Assembly: GCA_964390805.1 (NCBI GenBank)
Contig: CAYMKL010000061.1
Coordinates: 1 to 39,574, forward strand
Origin: CAYMKL01 sp964390805
GTDB taxonomy: Bacteria > Chloroflexota > Anaerolineae > VGOG01
DNA: 39,574 nucleotides
Direction: 5' to 3'
Shown: piece by piece, positions 15,181 to 23,140 of the stretch
Layout: each line of letters begins with the position of its first letter
Position numbering within the stretch: the stretch's first letter is position 1
Program-made: the position numbers and the translations under genes
The notes under the pieces: model-generated
What the model was told of the DNA's origin: nothing
What the model saw: only the letters and a program-made list of their open reading frames with translations
The model's database searches: none

Positions 15181-15262
15181 CCCTCACCCTAACCCTCTCC
15201 CTGCAAGGGAGAGGGGACTTGCTCCCTCGCCCCCTTAGGGAGAGAGCGGGGTGAGGGGGAAG
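15181..15262. repeat. CCCTCACCC...GGGTGAGGG palindromic intergenic repeat
   Basis: CCCTCACCCTAACCC and CTCTCCCTGCAAGGGAGAG are followed by a matching GGGGTGAGGGG. This is a typical dispersed palindrome, related in style to the 59-bp repeat at 23141-23430. Confidence 0.7.
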
Positions 15263-15338
15263 CTTCCGAGCAGGATGCTCATCATATCTCCCCCAAAAAC
15301 CAACTCGCGCCCCAGTTCCTTAAGACAGGAATCGCGAT

Positions 15339-15367
15339 TTGACAGATGATTCGATCTGTGCTACAAT
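15339..15367 (+). promoter_or_regulatory. Promoter of the branched-chain amino acid operon
   Basis: TTGACA (15339-15344), a 17-base spacer, then TACAAT (15362-15367): near-consensus sigma70-type. The expected start near 15374 leaves about 33 bases before the leader peptide ATG. Confidence 0.85.
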
Positions 15368-15406
15368 TACCGCAGAATTCGCACCACTGAATAGGGTCTT
15401 ATTCCA

Positions 15407-15511
15407 ATGAGCGAAACCCCGAGGGCAAATCCCATCATCATTATTAGCCTTGTCGTAGTAGAGCTCCTTAGCATTGAGGAGCTAATGATGGTTGGGAGGA
15501 GATCGGGGTAA
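15407..15511 (+). CDS. BCAA operon leader peptide (attenuator)
   Basis: This is a 34-codon frame, ATG at 15407 and TAA at 15509-15511, too short for ordinary gene calling. Residues 10-21 read IIIISLVVVELL: four Ile, three Val and three Leu codons in twelve. This is the hallmark of ilv leader peptides such as enterobacterial IlvL, although the flanking sequence differs. The ribosome binding site is weak (AGGG about 11 bases upstream). It lies between a strong promoter and a Rho-independent terminator ahead of ilvD, so its translation probably senses charged Ile/Val/Leu tRNA. A ribosome stalled at the control codons would leave 15490-15499 free. A ribosome reaching the stop would cover it. Confidence 0.85.
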   Translation: MSETPRANPIIIISLVVVELLSIEELMMVGRRSG

Positions 15512-15552
15512 AGCACTCATAGGCCAGTTGCAATCTGAAAAGCCTCCCAATC
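15462..15552 (+). promoter_or_regulatory. Antiterminator pairing of the ilv attenuator
   Basis: GGTTGGGAGG (15490-15499) can pair with CCTCCCAATC (15543-15552): nine Watson-Crick pairs and one G-U. The second arm overlaps the 5' arm of the terminator, so the two structures exclude each other. An upstream hairpin, AGCTCCT (15462-15468) with AGGAGCT (15477-15483), lies within the 3' half of the leader peptide and may act as the pause or protector hairpin. Confidence 0.75.
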
Positions 15553-15571
15553 AGGAGGCTTTTTTGTTTTT
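15538..15571 (+). terminator. Attenuator terminator before ilvD
   Basis: A perfect 10-bp stem AAAAGCCTCC/GGAGGCTTTT with loop CAATCA runs into TTTTTGTTTTT. It lies 26 bases after the leader stop codon and about 160 bases before ilvD, so it must be bypassed for operon expression. Confidence 0.92.
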
Positions 15572-15731
15572 CCAGTATTGAATAGCCTGAGCAGGCCGGA
15601 GCGACCTGCTTCTTGACGTCTATGACGACGATTCTGCAATGATGCCTTCGCCCGCGCTGTCCTACCGACCGTGAGGGCCAAGGCGTTTTGCTTGGGTAGA
15701 AAACTGGCCATCGAAAGGAGAGTAACCAGGA

Positions 15732-17393
15732 ATGAGAAGCGAAGCACTGAAACAAGGGATAGAGCGGGCCCCTCATCGCTCGCTCCTGCGGGCGGTGGGG
15801 TGCACCGACCGGGAGATGGATCAGCCATTTGTGGGAATCATCAATTCCTTCAACGAGGCCGTGCCCGGCCACATTCACCTGCGCCAGGTCGCCGCCGCCG
15901 CGGCTGCCGGCATCCGCATGGCCGGCGGCACCCCCTTTGAGTGTTCCACCATCAGCGTCTGCGACGGACTGGCCATGAACCACCTGGGCATGAAGTACTC
16001 CCTGCCCAGTCGTGAGCTCATCGCTGACTCGGTGGAGATAGTGGCCCAGGCTCATGCCTTCGATGCTCTGGTCCTCGTCCCCAACTGCGACAAGATCATT
16101 CCGGGCATGTTGATGGCCGCCGCTCGGCTCAACATTCCTACCCTGATCATCAGCGGCGGGCCGATGCTGGCGGGCCAGTTGGACGGGGAATACGTGGACC
16201 TCAGCGACGTTTTCAAAGCCGTGGGAGCGGTAGCCAGAGGTGAGATGAGCGAGGCCGACCTGCTGCGACTGGAGTGGGTGGCCTGTCCCGGCTGCGGCTC
16301 CTGCGCGGGCATGTTCACGGCCAACACCATGAATTGCATGACGGAAGCACTGGGCATGGGCCTGCCTGGCAACGGCACCATCCCCGCCATCAGTGCCCAG
16401 CGCATCTGCCTGGCCAAGGAAGCGGGCCTGCAAGTGATGGAGCTCTTGAAGAAGGACATCCGGCCTTTGGACATCCTGACCGCCGCCGCCTTCAATAACG
16501 CCTTCACTTTGGACATGGCCCTGGGAGGCTCCACCAACTCCGTGCTGCACCTGCTGGCCGTGGCCCACGAGGCTGGGGTGGATTTCCCGCTGGCTAAGCT
16601 CAACGATTTCAGTGCGCACACGCCCCACTTGTGCAAGATGAGCCCGGCTGGCAAGCATCGCATTGAGCACCTGGATCGAGCCGGCGGCATACCAGCCGTG
16701 ATGGGCCAACTGGCGGCCGCCGGTCTGCTGGACGACGGAGCCCTGACGGTGACAGGCCACAGCCTGGGCGAGAACCTGGACGGAGCAACGGTGCTCGACC
16801 CGGGCGTGATCCGCCCCCTCGATGATCCGTACTCCCTGACGGGGGGTCTGGCCCTGCTCTTCGGCAACCTGGCCCCCGAAGGATCGGTTGTCAAGCGGGC
16901 CGCCGTTGCCCCTGAGATGCTGACCCACCGCGGGCCAGCGCGGGTCTTCGACTCCGAGGAAGAGGCCACCGCCGTGATCATGGCTGGTGATTTCCAGAAG
17001 GGCGACGTCATCGTCATCCGCTATGAAGGGCCGCGAGGCGGACCAGGGATGCGCGAGATGCTGACCCCCACCTCCCTGCTCACCGGCATGGGCATGGATG
17101 GAGAGGTAGCTCTGCTGACCGACGGGCGCTTCTCCGGAGCCACCCAGGGGGCCGCCATCGGCCACATCTCGCCCGAGGCAGCGGCAGGTGGCCTGCTGGC
17201 CATCGTCAGGGATGGCGATCCCATCGCCATTGACATCCCCGCCCACTCCCTGAACCTGGAGCTTTCAGAGGGAGAGATCAAGAGACGCCTGGCCGAGCTG
17301 CCCCCCTGGCAACCCACGGTCAACACCGGTTACCTCAAGCGCTATGCCGAGGCTGTCACTTCGGCCAGCACAGGCGCGGTTTTCAAAGGCTGA
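15732..17393 (+). CDS. ilvD: Dihydroxy-acid dehydratase
   Basis: It dehydrates 2,3-dihydroxy-isovalerate and 2,3-dihydroxy-3-methylvalerate to the 2-keto acids, the third common step of Val/Ile synthesis. At 553 residues it has the normal length for the family. Iron-sulfur and metal ligands are visible: C71 region FECSTISVCDG, NCDK at 118-121 (Lys 121 is the position carbamylated in this family) and CPGCGSCAGMFTANTMN from 185. The substrate-binding C-terminal motif GRFSGATQGAAIGHISPEA is also present. GAAAGGAG lies about 13 bases before the ATG. It is the first structural gene behind the attenuator. A 213-bp gap to the next gene contains a 136-bp inverted-repeat element. Confidence 0.97.
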   Translation: MRSEALKQGIERAPHRSLLRAVGCTDREMDQPFVGIINSFNEAVPGHIHLRQVAAAAAAGIRMAGGTPFECSTISVCDGLAMNHLGMKYSLPSRELIADSVEIVAQAHAFDALVLVPNCDKIIPGMLMAAARLNIPTLIISGGPMLAGQLDGEYVDLSDVFKAVGAVARGEMSEADLLRLEWVACPGCGSCAGMFTANTMNCMTEALGMGLPGNGTIPAISAQRICLAKEAGLQVMELLKKDIRPLDILTAAAFNNAFTLDMALGGSTNSVLHLLAVAHEAGVDFPLAKLNDFSAHTPHLCKMSPAGKHRIEHLDRAGGIPAVMGQLAAAGLLDDGALTVTGHSLGENLDGATVLDPGVIRPLDDPYSLTGGLALLFGNLAPEGSVVKRAAVAPEMLTHRGPARVFDSEEEATAVIMAGDFQKGDVIVIRYEGPRGGPGMREMLTPTSLLTGMGMDGEVALLTDGRFSGATQGAAIGHISPEAAAGGLLAIVRDGDPIAIDIPAHSLNLELSEGEIKRRLAELPPWQPTVNTGYLKRYAEAVTSASTGAVFKG

Positions 17394-17410
17394 AGGTAAC
17401 TCCCAGGCTG

Positions 17411-17546
17411 GCGATTGAAACCACGCTTGGAGAGCTAAAGCTGGCTGTCCACCGTTCGGCTGAGCTCACGACGAAGCCTGCGTGGACACCGGCGTCCACG
17501 TAGGTGGACGCCCGGCTGAAAGCCCTGGAGAGGCGATTTCAATCGC
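17411..17546. mobile_element. 136-bp non-autonomous inverted-repeat element (MITE/REP-like)
   Basis: Its ends are perfect inverted repeats, GCGATTGAAA (17411-17420) and TTTCAATCGC (17537-17546), with a GTGGAC...GTCCAC palindrome inside. It has no coding capacity. It lies between ilvD and the aminotransferase fragment. A related sequence (GGACG...CGTCC, GGGCTGAAA) appears inside the GT39-type gene at 31018-31134. Mobility is inferred only from the structure. Confidence 0.5.
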
Positions 17547-17606
17547 AGCAAAAGGTGGTCTGGGCAGTTACAGTTGAAGCCAAGTTCAAAAGAAGGAGAA
17601 GGAATC

Positions 17607-17996
17607 ATGAAAAATGACATCCGTTTCGTTTACGAGAGCCACGACCTTTTGGGCAATCGGGAGGAGCAGCGCGACGCCGTCTACCAGGCCGCGCGACGCC
17701 ATCTTCCCCACGTAGTGGCCTGGATCTCGCCACAGGGCAACGCCCCTCTCTGGGTGGTCCTGCCTCTGGAGATTGACCCCAGGGAATTGCTGAGACTGTC
17801 CGAACAGGAGGGGGTGGCCTTCATTCCCGGCCCAGTGGCTCACGACGAGCGCAATACCGCCATCCTCCATTTCTCGCACTTGGAACCCAATGAGATCGAA
17901 GAGGGCATCAGGCGACTGGGAAGACTCATCGTCAAGTACATGGCCCTTGACTCTCAGGCTAACGGAACGCCTTCGTCTCACTTCGTGGGGCCATGA
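17607..17996 (+). CDS. Stand-alone C-terminal (small) domain of a class I/II PLP aminotransferase
   Basis: The ATG at 17607 has AGGAGAAGG just upstream, giving 129 residues; the earlier in-frame TTG is less likely. The sequence resembles the end of 2-aminoadipate/MocR-type fold-I aminotransferases: REEQRDAV...LPHVVAW, then PLWVVLPLEIDPREL, EGVAFIPGPV, NTAILHFSHLEPNEIEEGIRRLG. The large domain with the PLP lysine is absent, so it cannot be an aminotransferase alone. The last ~15 residues (ANGTPSSHFVGP) look like repeat-derived tail. It sits inside the operon between ilvD and ilvB behind an inverted-repeat element. It is either a decayed remnant or a domain kept for another role, and the clean start signals leave both options open. 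Confidence 0.65.
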   Translation: MKNDIRFVYESHDLLGNREEQRDAVYQAARRHLPHVVAWISPQGNAPLWVVLPLEIDPRELLRLSEQEGVAFIPGPVAHDERNTAILHFSHLEPNEIEEGIRRLGRLIVKYMALDSQANGTPSSHFVGP

Positions 17997-18000
17997 GTTG

Positions 18001-18034
18001 GATGTTGGATGTTGGAAGTTAGAGGTTAGAGATT
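18001..18034. repeat. GGATGTTGGA/GAGGTTAGA dispersed spacer repeat
   Basis: This run of TTGGATGTTGGAAGTTAGAGG-like heptad-style units lies directly before the ilvB ribosome binding site. The same family occurs at 20249, 21391, 24783 and 26484. Confidence 0.75.
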
Positions 18035-18044
18035 GGAGGAAACC

Positions 18045-19760
18045 ATGAAACTTAGCGGAGCCCACATCGTCTGGGAGAGCCTGGTGCGGGAAGGGGTGAA
18101 TACCGTGTTTGGTATCTGTGGGGGCGCGGTGATCCACATCTACCACGCCTTGCCCGAATACCCCATTCATCACGTCCTGATGCGCCACGAGCAGGCGGCG
18201 GCCCATGCGGCCGACGGTTATGCCCGGGCCACAGGCAAGGTGGGAGTGTGCATGGCCACCTCGGGGCCGGGGGCCACGAACCTGGTGACTGGGTTGGCCA
18301 CAGCATACATGGACTCCTCGCCGGTGGTAGCCATCACCGGCCAGGTGCCCACCTCCTTTATCGGCAAAGACGCCTTCCAAGAGGTAGACGTCACCGGCAT
18401 CACTTTGCCCATCACTAAGCACAACTATCTGGTAACCGAGGTAGAATCCTTGCCGATGGTGATCAAAGAGGCGTTCCACATCGCTCGCAGCGGGCGGCCG
18501 GGACCGGTGCTGATAGACATCGCCAAGGATGTACAGGCTGCCAGCACCGAATATGAGTACCCGGAGGAGGTAAACCTTCCTGGCTACCGCCCCACCCTGG
18601 TCGGCAACCAGCGTCAGATCAAGCAGGCAGCTCAGCTCTTCAACGAGGCCGAGTACCCGCTGATCATAGCCGGTCATGGGGTGATCCTGGCTGGTGCCGA
18701 GGCCGAACTAAGAGAGCTGGTGGAGAGGACTCAGGCTCCGGTGGTCACCACCTTGCTGGGCATCAGCGCCATCCCCGAGACCCATCCCCTCTGCCTGGGG
18801 ATGGGAGGCATGCACGGCGAGGCCTACGCCAACCACGCGCTGCAAAAAGCGGACTTGGTCCTCAACATCGGTGGCCGCTTCGACGATCGCCTGACGGGGG
18901 TAGTCAGCACCTTCGTCCCTGAGGCGAAAGTAATCCACATAGACGTTGACCCGGCGGAGATTGGCAAGAACGTGCCGGTAGATCTACCCATCGTCGGCGA
19001 TGCCAAAAACATCCTCCAAGCCCTCCTCCCCTTGATCGAACCAGCCAGCCATCCGGACTGGATAAGCAAGATAGATGAATGGCGTGCTGAGTCAGCCGAG
19101 CGTGACATTTTGGAACAAGAGACCGACGCTCTCATACCCCAGTACGTCATCCGCCACATCTGGCATGCTACCCAGGGCAATGTCATCATGGTCAGCGACG
19201 TGGGGCAGAATCAAATGTGGGAGGCTCAATACTTCCTCCACCATAAACCGCGTGGACTGATCTCCTCGGGAGGGCTGGGCACCATGGGCTTTGCCTTGCC
19301 TGCGGCTATCGGGGCTCAAGTAGGAAAGCCCGAGGAGACGGTCTGGGCCACCATCGGCGACGGGGGTTTTCAAATGACCGTCCAGGAGCTGGCCACCGTC
19401 CAACAGGAGAAGCTGGCCCTCAAGATAGCCGTTCTGAACAATGGCTTCCTGGGCATGGTGCGCCAGTGGCAAGAGCTCTTCTTCCAGCGCCGCTATTCGG
19501 CCACGCCCCTCCTGGGACCTGACTTCGTCAAGTTGGCCGAGGCCTATGGTATACCCGGCTTGGCGGTCCTGGAGAAGGATCAGGTGATAACAGCCATCAA
19601 CCAGGCCATGGCCGTCAATGGCCCGGCCCTCATTGACTTCCGCATCGAGCAGGAGGAGAACGTCTACCCCATGGTCGCGCCCGGTGGCTCGATTGGTAAC
19701 ATGCTGCGGAGACCGCAACCCGAAGGGGGTGGCAAGCAAAAAGGAGGAGATTTGCGATGA
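18045..19760 (+). CDS. ilvB: Acetolactate synthase (AHAS), large catalytic subunit
   Basis: It condenses pyruvate with pyruvate or 2-ketobutyrate to acetolactate or acetohydroxybutyrate, using ThDP, FAD and Mg. It has 571 residues from the ATG at 18045, four bases after GGAGGA. Catalytic Glu49 is in RHEQAAAHAADGYARA, followed by TSGPGATNLVTGLATAY and GKDAFQEVD. The ThDP motif begins GDGGFQMTVQEL at about 438 and closes with NN near 465, then GMVRQWQELF. The usual GYPGGAV near residue 25 reads GICGGAV. The gene overlaps ilvN by 4 bp (ATGA), consistent with coupled translation of the two subunits. Confidence 0.96.
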   Translation: MKLSGAHIVWESLVREGVNTVFGICGGAVIHIYHALPEYPIHHVLMRHEQAAAHAADGYARATGKVGVCMATSGPGATNLVTGLATAYMDSSPVVAITGQVPTSFIGKDAFQEVDVTGITLPITKHNYLVTEVESLPMVIKEAFHIARSGRPGPVLIDIAKDVQAASTEYEYPEEVNLPGYRPTLVGNQRQIKQAAQLFNEAEYPLIIAGHGVILAGAEAELRELVERTQAPVVTTLLGISAIPETHPLCLGMGGMHGEAYANHALQKADLVLNIGGRFDDRLTGVVSTFVPEAKVIHIDVDPAEIGKNVPVDLPIVGDAKNILQALLPLIEPASHPDWISKIDEWRAESAERDILEQETDALIPQYVIRHIWHATQGNVIMVSDVGQNQMWEAQYFLHHKPRGLISSGGLGTMGFALPAAIGAQVGKPEETVWATIGDGGFQMTVQELATVQQEKLALKIAVLNNGFLGMVRQWQELFFQRRYSATPLLGPDFVKLAEAYGIPGLAVLEKDQVITAINQAMAVNGPALIDFRIEQEENVYPMVAPGGSIGNMLRRPQPEGGGKQKGGDLR

Positions 19761-20248
19761 GACACACTCTGGTAGCTTTGATGGAAGACAAACCCGGCGT
19801 GCTGAATCGGATTTCCAGCCTTTTCCGCCGCCGCAACTTCAACATCGAGAGCCTGACCGTCGGCCACAGCGAGACGCCGGGCATCTCTCGCATGACCATC
19901 GTCTCTGAAGGGGATAGTGCCATCATTGAGCAGGTGGAGAAGCAGCTCTACAAGCTGATCAACGTCACCAAGGTCACCAATGTGACCGACGAGCCGACGG
20001 TGATCCGGGAGTTGGCCCTGATCAAAGTGACGGCCAGCGGCGCGGCCCGCTCTGAGATCACTGGCCTGGTGGACATCTTCCGAGCTAAGGTGGTGGATGT
20101 GGCTTCTGATTCGTTGACGGTGGAGATCACCGGCACGGAGGACAAAGTGGATTCCCTGCTGGGCTTGCTGCGTCCCTTTGGCATCCGAGAAATGGTGCGT
20201 ACGGGCCGCGTGGCGATGGTGCGGGGCAGTAATGGACAAAGGAATTAG
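19757..20248 (+). CDS. ilvN: Acetolactate synthase small (regulatory) subunit
   Basis: It is the activating and feedback-regulated partner of IlvB. The 163 residues are normal for the long form: an N-terminal ACT domain (about 1-75, MRHTLVALMEDKPGVLNRISSLFRRRNFNIESLTVG) and a C-terminal ALS_ss_C domain (about 85-160, with LVDIFRAKVVDVASDSLTVEITG). The start overlaps the ilvB stop. Valine binding at the ACT interface is family knowledge and was not tested here. Confidence 0.97.
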   Translation: MRHTLVALMEDKPGVLNRISSLFRRRNFNIESLTVGHSETPGISRMTIVSEGDSAIIEQVEKQLYKLINVTKVTNVTDEPTVIRELALIKVTASGAARSEITGLVDIFRAKVVDVASDSLTVEITGTEDKVDSLLGLLRPFGIREMVRTGRVAMVRGSNGQRN

Positions 20249-20318
20249 AGATTGGAAGTTGGAGGTTGGAGATTGGATGTTGGAATCCAACTTCCAACAT
20301 CCAACTTCCAACATCCAG
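20249..20318. repeat. Palindromic TTGGATGTTGGA/TCCAACATCCAA spacer repeat
   Basis: It fills the ilvN-ilvC gap. The two arms can fold into a hairpin ending a few bases before the AGAGGAGGA ribosome binding site of ilvC. Confidence 0.8.
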
Positions 20319-20334
20319 AAAGAGGAGGATACAA

Positions 20335-21390
20335 ATGGCCAAGATTGATTTTGGAGGAACAGTGGAAGAGGTCGTCATGAGAGACGAGTTCCCACTGGAG
20401 AAAGCTCGTGAAGTTCTGAGCGATGAGGTTGTCGCCGTCCTGGGTTATGGGGTGCAGGGCCCGGCCCAGGCTCTTAACATGAAAGAGAACGGCGTCAACG
20501 TCATCGTAGGACAGTGGCCCGGTGACACGGCCTACTGGGAAAAGGCCCTGCGAGACGGATGGGAGCCCGGCAAGACGCTCTTCCCTCTCGAAGAAGCCGC
20601 GGAAAGAGGCACCATTGTCCAGTACCTGGTGTCTGATGCGGCTCAGATGATGACCTGGCCTCAGATAAAGCCCCACCTGAAGGAGGGCGATGCGCTGTAC
20701 TTCTCTCACGGATTCTCGATTGTCTATGGCGACCAGACCGGCGTCGTCCCCCCCGAGTTTGTGGACGTCATCATGGTGGCGCCCAAGGGGTCGGGGGCCA
20801 GTGTGCGGGCCAATTTCCTGGCTGGCAGCGGCATCAACAGCAGTTTTGCCGTGCATCAGGACTACACAGGCCGTGCCACGGAGCGAACCCTGGCCATCGG
20901 CATTGCCATTGGTTCGGGCTACCTTTTCCCCACCACCTTTGCGAAAGAAGTACACAGCGACCTCACGGGGGAGAGAGGCGTGTTGATGGGCGCGTTGGCC
21001 GGTATTATGGAAGCCCAGTATGCCACCCTCCGCAAGAACGGACATTCCCCCAGCGAGGCGTTCAACGAGACCGTCGAGGAACTGACCCAGAGCCTGATCC
21101 GACTGGTTGACCAGAATGGCATGGATTGGATGTATGACAATTGCAGCGCCACGGCGCGACGCGGCGCCCTCGACTGGCGCCACAGGTTCCGGGATGCCGT
21201 CACGCCGGTCTTCGAGGAGCTGTACGCCAGTGTCGTCTCCGGTGAACAGACGCGGATCGTTCTCGAAGCCAACAGCGCGCCCGATTACAAGGAAAAGTTA
21301 GACGTGGAACTGCGTGAGATGCGAGAATCGGAGATGTGGCGAGCGGGCGCTGCGGTTCGTGGGCTTCGGCCAGAGAATTGGGAGAGTTAG
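20335..21390 (+). CDS. ilvC: Ketol-acid reductoisomerase, fungal/Ilv5-like class I type
   Basis: It isomerises and reduces acetolactate or acetohydroxybutyrate to the dihydroxy acids with NAD(P)H. It has 351 residues from the ATG at 20335 (AGAGGAGGA upstream); an upstream in-frame reading through the repeat is not needed. The nucleotide fold is GYGVQGPAQAL (38-47). The metal site lies in SDLTGERGVLMG and in NGHSPSEAFNETVEELTQS, and the C-terminal part has MYDNCSATARRGALDW. The wording VAPKGSG..VRANFLAGSGINSS, GHSPSEAFNETVEE and RRGALDW is much closer to yeast Ilv5 than to the usual short bacterial enzyme, which has GPAH at the corresponding place (from memory of the families). Confidence 0.95.
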   Translation: MAKIDFGGTVEEVVMRDEFPLEKAREVLSDEVVAVLGYGVQGPAQALNMKENGVNVIVGQWPGDTAYWEKALRDGWEPGKTLFPLEEAAERGTIVQYLVSDAAQMMTWPQIKPHLKEGDALYFSHGFSIVYGDQTGVVPPEFVDVIMVAPKGSGASVRANFLAGSGINSSFAVHQDYTGRATERTLAIGIAIGSGYLFPTTFAKEVHSDLTGERGVLMGALAGIMEAQYATLRKNGHSPSEAFNETVEELTQSLIRLVDQNGMDWMYDNCSATARRGALDWRHRFRDAVTPVFEELYASVVSGEQTRIVLEANSAPDYKEKLDVELREMRESEMWRAGAAVRGLRPENWES

Positions 21391-21420
21391 AGATTAGAAG
21401 TTAGGAACTAGAAATTTGAA
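21391..21420. repeat. AGAGATTAGAAGTTAGGAA spacer repeat
   Basis: A short member of the TTGGAxGTTGGA/TTAGAAGTTAG family directly after ilvC. Confidence 0.6.
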
Positions 21421-21517
21421 ACCGGAAGGGGGGTGGTGTCGTTGACAGAAGATGACCTTGGTGACCTTAGAAACTTGCTGCAAAATTCACTAGAAACAGG
21501 AGGAAAACTGATTACCA

Positions 21518-23086
21518 ATGGACAAAGTCATGATCTTCGACACTACCCTGCGCGATGGAGAGCAATCACCTGGCGCGGCCCTCAATGTAGACGAAAAGAT
21601 TGAGATCGCCCATCTACTGGAGCAAATGGGGGTTGACATCATCGAGGCCGGCTTCCCCATCTCCTCGCCAGGCGACTTCAGGGCCGTACAGCGCATCTCC
21701 CAGGAGATTCGCAACTGCACCATCTGTGGCCTGACGCGGGCCAACCCCAAGGACATTGACGTAGCCGCCGAAGCGCTGCAAGGGGCGGCGCGACCCCGCA
21801 TCCACACCGGCCTGGGCGTGTCCGATGTCCACATCAAGCACAAACTGCGCACCACGCGCGAGAAGGCGATGGAGCAGGGCGTGGAGGCCGTCAAGCACGC
21901 CAAGCGCTTTGTGGAGGACGTGCAGTACTACACCGAGGACGCCGGGCGGGCCGACCCTGAGTACCTCTACCGCGTGCTGGAGGCCGTGATTGAGGCCGGC
22001 GCCACCGTGGTCAACATCCCTGATACCACGGGCTACACCACTCCCCAGGAGTGGGGCGCGCTGATCCGGCGCATCACAGAGAACGTACCCAATATCCACC
22101 AGGCAACCATCTCCGTGCACTGCCACAACGACCTGGGGATGGCCACGGCCAATTCACTGGTGGGCGTCGTGAATGGCGCTCGCCAGGTGGAGTGCACCAT
22201 CAACGGCATCGGCGAGCGAGCCGGCAACACTTCGTTGGAGGAAGTGGTGATGGCGCTGCAAACCCGCCGCGACGTGTTTGGCGTGACCACCGGCATCAAC
22301 ACCCGCATGCTCTATCCCGCCAGCCGGCTGGTGAGCAATCTCACCAGCATCGTGGTGCAGCCCAACAAGGCCATCGTGGGGGCCAATGCCTTCGCCCACT
22401 CGTCCGGCATCCACCAGGACGGCGTGCTCAAGGAGCGCACCACCTACGAGATCATCAACCCGCGCGACGTCGGCGTGCCCGATTCGGACATCATCCTCTC
22501 TGCCCGATCGGGGCGACACGGCCTGCGCCACCGCCTGGAGCAACTGGGCTACAGTCTGGACGACCAGGCCCAGTTCGAGAAAGTGTATCACCGCTTCCTG
22601 GAGGTGGCCGACAAGAAGAAGACGGTGGATACCCGCGACCTGGAGGCCATCGTGGCCGACGAGGTGCAGGTGTTCTTCGAGGAGACCTATCACCTGGAAC
22701 ACGTCCAGGTCTCCTGCGGCGACCACAGCATCCCCACGGCCACCGTCCGCATCCGGGGGCCAAACGACCAGATCTTCTGCGACGCCGACCACGGCACCGG
22801 CCCGGTGGACGCCGTCTACCGGGCCATCAACCGCGTCATCGGCGAGCCGAACGAGCTCATCGAGTTCTCCATCCAGGCCGTCACCGAAGGCATTGATGCC
22901 GTAGGCCGGGTGACCATCCGCATCGAGGCCGACGATCCGGTCAGCGAGAACGGTGTGGAGCGGCGGGTCTTCAGCGGTCGCGGCGCAGACAACGACATCG
23001 TGGTGGCCAGCGCCAAAGCCTACCTGTTTGCGCTCAATCGGTTGCTGGCCGCTCGACGCGAGGCTGCACAGCGGGGCAACGAGTAA
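21518..23086 (+). CDS. leuA: 2-isopropylmalate synthase
   Basis: This is the committed step of leucine synthesis: acetyl-CoA plus 2-ketoisovalerate gives 2-isopropylmalate. It has 522 residues. The HMGL-like TIM barrel (about 1-280) starts with DTTLRDGEQSPGAAL and holds the metal motif HCHNDLGMATAN. The linker has HSSGIHQDGVLK, and the C-terminal LeuA_dimer/allosteric domain runs about 380-515, with GTGPVDAVYRAINR and ADNDIVVASAKAYLFALNRL. ACAGGAGGA is about 14 bases before the ATG at 21518. It is co-directional with ilvC after a 127-bp spacer. Leucine feedback at the C-terminal domain is family knowledge. Confidence 0.97.
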   Translation: MDKVMIFDTTLRDGEQSPGAALNVDEKIEIAHLLEQMGVDIIEAGFPISSPGDFRAVQRISQEIRNCTICGLTRANPKDIDVAAEALQGAARPRIHTGLGVSDVHIKHKLRTTREKAMEQGVEAVKHAKRFVEDVQYYTEDAGRADPEYLYRVLEAVIEAGATVVNIPDTTGYTTPQEWGALIRRITENVPNIHQATISVHCHNDLGMATANSLVGVVNGARQVECTINGIGERAGNTSLEEVVMALQTRRDVFGVTTGINTRMLYPASRLVSNLTSIVVQPNKAIVGANAFAHSSGIHQDGVLKERTTYEIINPRDVGVPDSDIILSARSGRHGLRHRLEQLGYSLDDQAQFEKVYHRFLEVADKKKTVDTRDLEAIVADEVQVFFEETYHLEHVQVSCGDHSIPTATVRIRGPNDQIFCDADHGTGPVDAVYRAINRVIGEPNELIEFSIQAVTEGIDAVGRVTIRIEADDPVSENGVERRVFSGRGADNDIVVASAKAYLFALNRLLAARREAAQRGNE

Positions 23087-23140
23087 CGAGTCAACGGGTA
23101 ATGAGTTGAGCAAGGGCATCAGTTCACTCCCTCCCCCTGG

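Larger units (their letters stand above)
14869..15338. other. Non-coding divergent region between eno and the ilv operon
   Basis: It holds the enolase leader and promoter, a tRNA-3'-end-like stretch (14978-14999), an inverted GGGAGAG/CTCTCCC repeat (15181-15262) and then the operon promoter. I see no gene in it. Confidence 0.7.

Noticed and set aside
15374..15731. T-box riboswitch upstream of ilvD
   Set aside because: I found no T-box core resembling AGGGTGGNACCGCG; the leader peptide with alternative hairpins explains the region better.
15468..17246. 592-codon minus-strand frame across ilvD
   Set aside because: It is low-complexity and antisense to a clearly conserved ilvD.
17574..17606. 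TTG start 11 codons upstream of the aminotransferase-domain gene
   Set aside because: The ATG at 17607 has a better spaced AGGAGAAGG, and the upstream residues are not part of the family.
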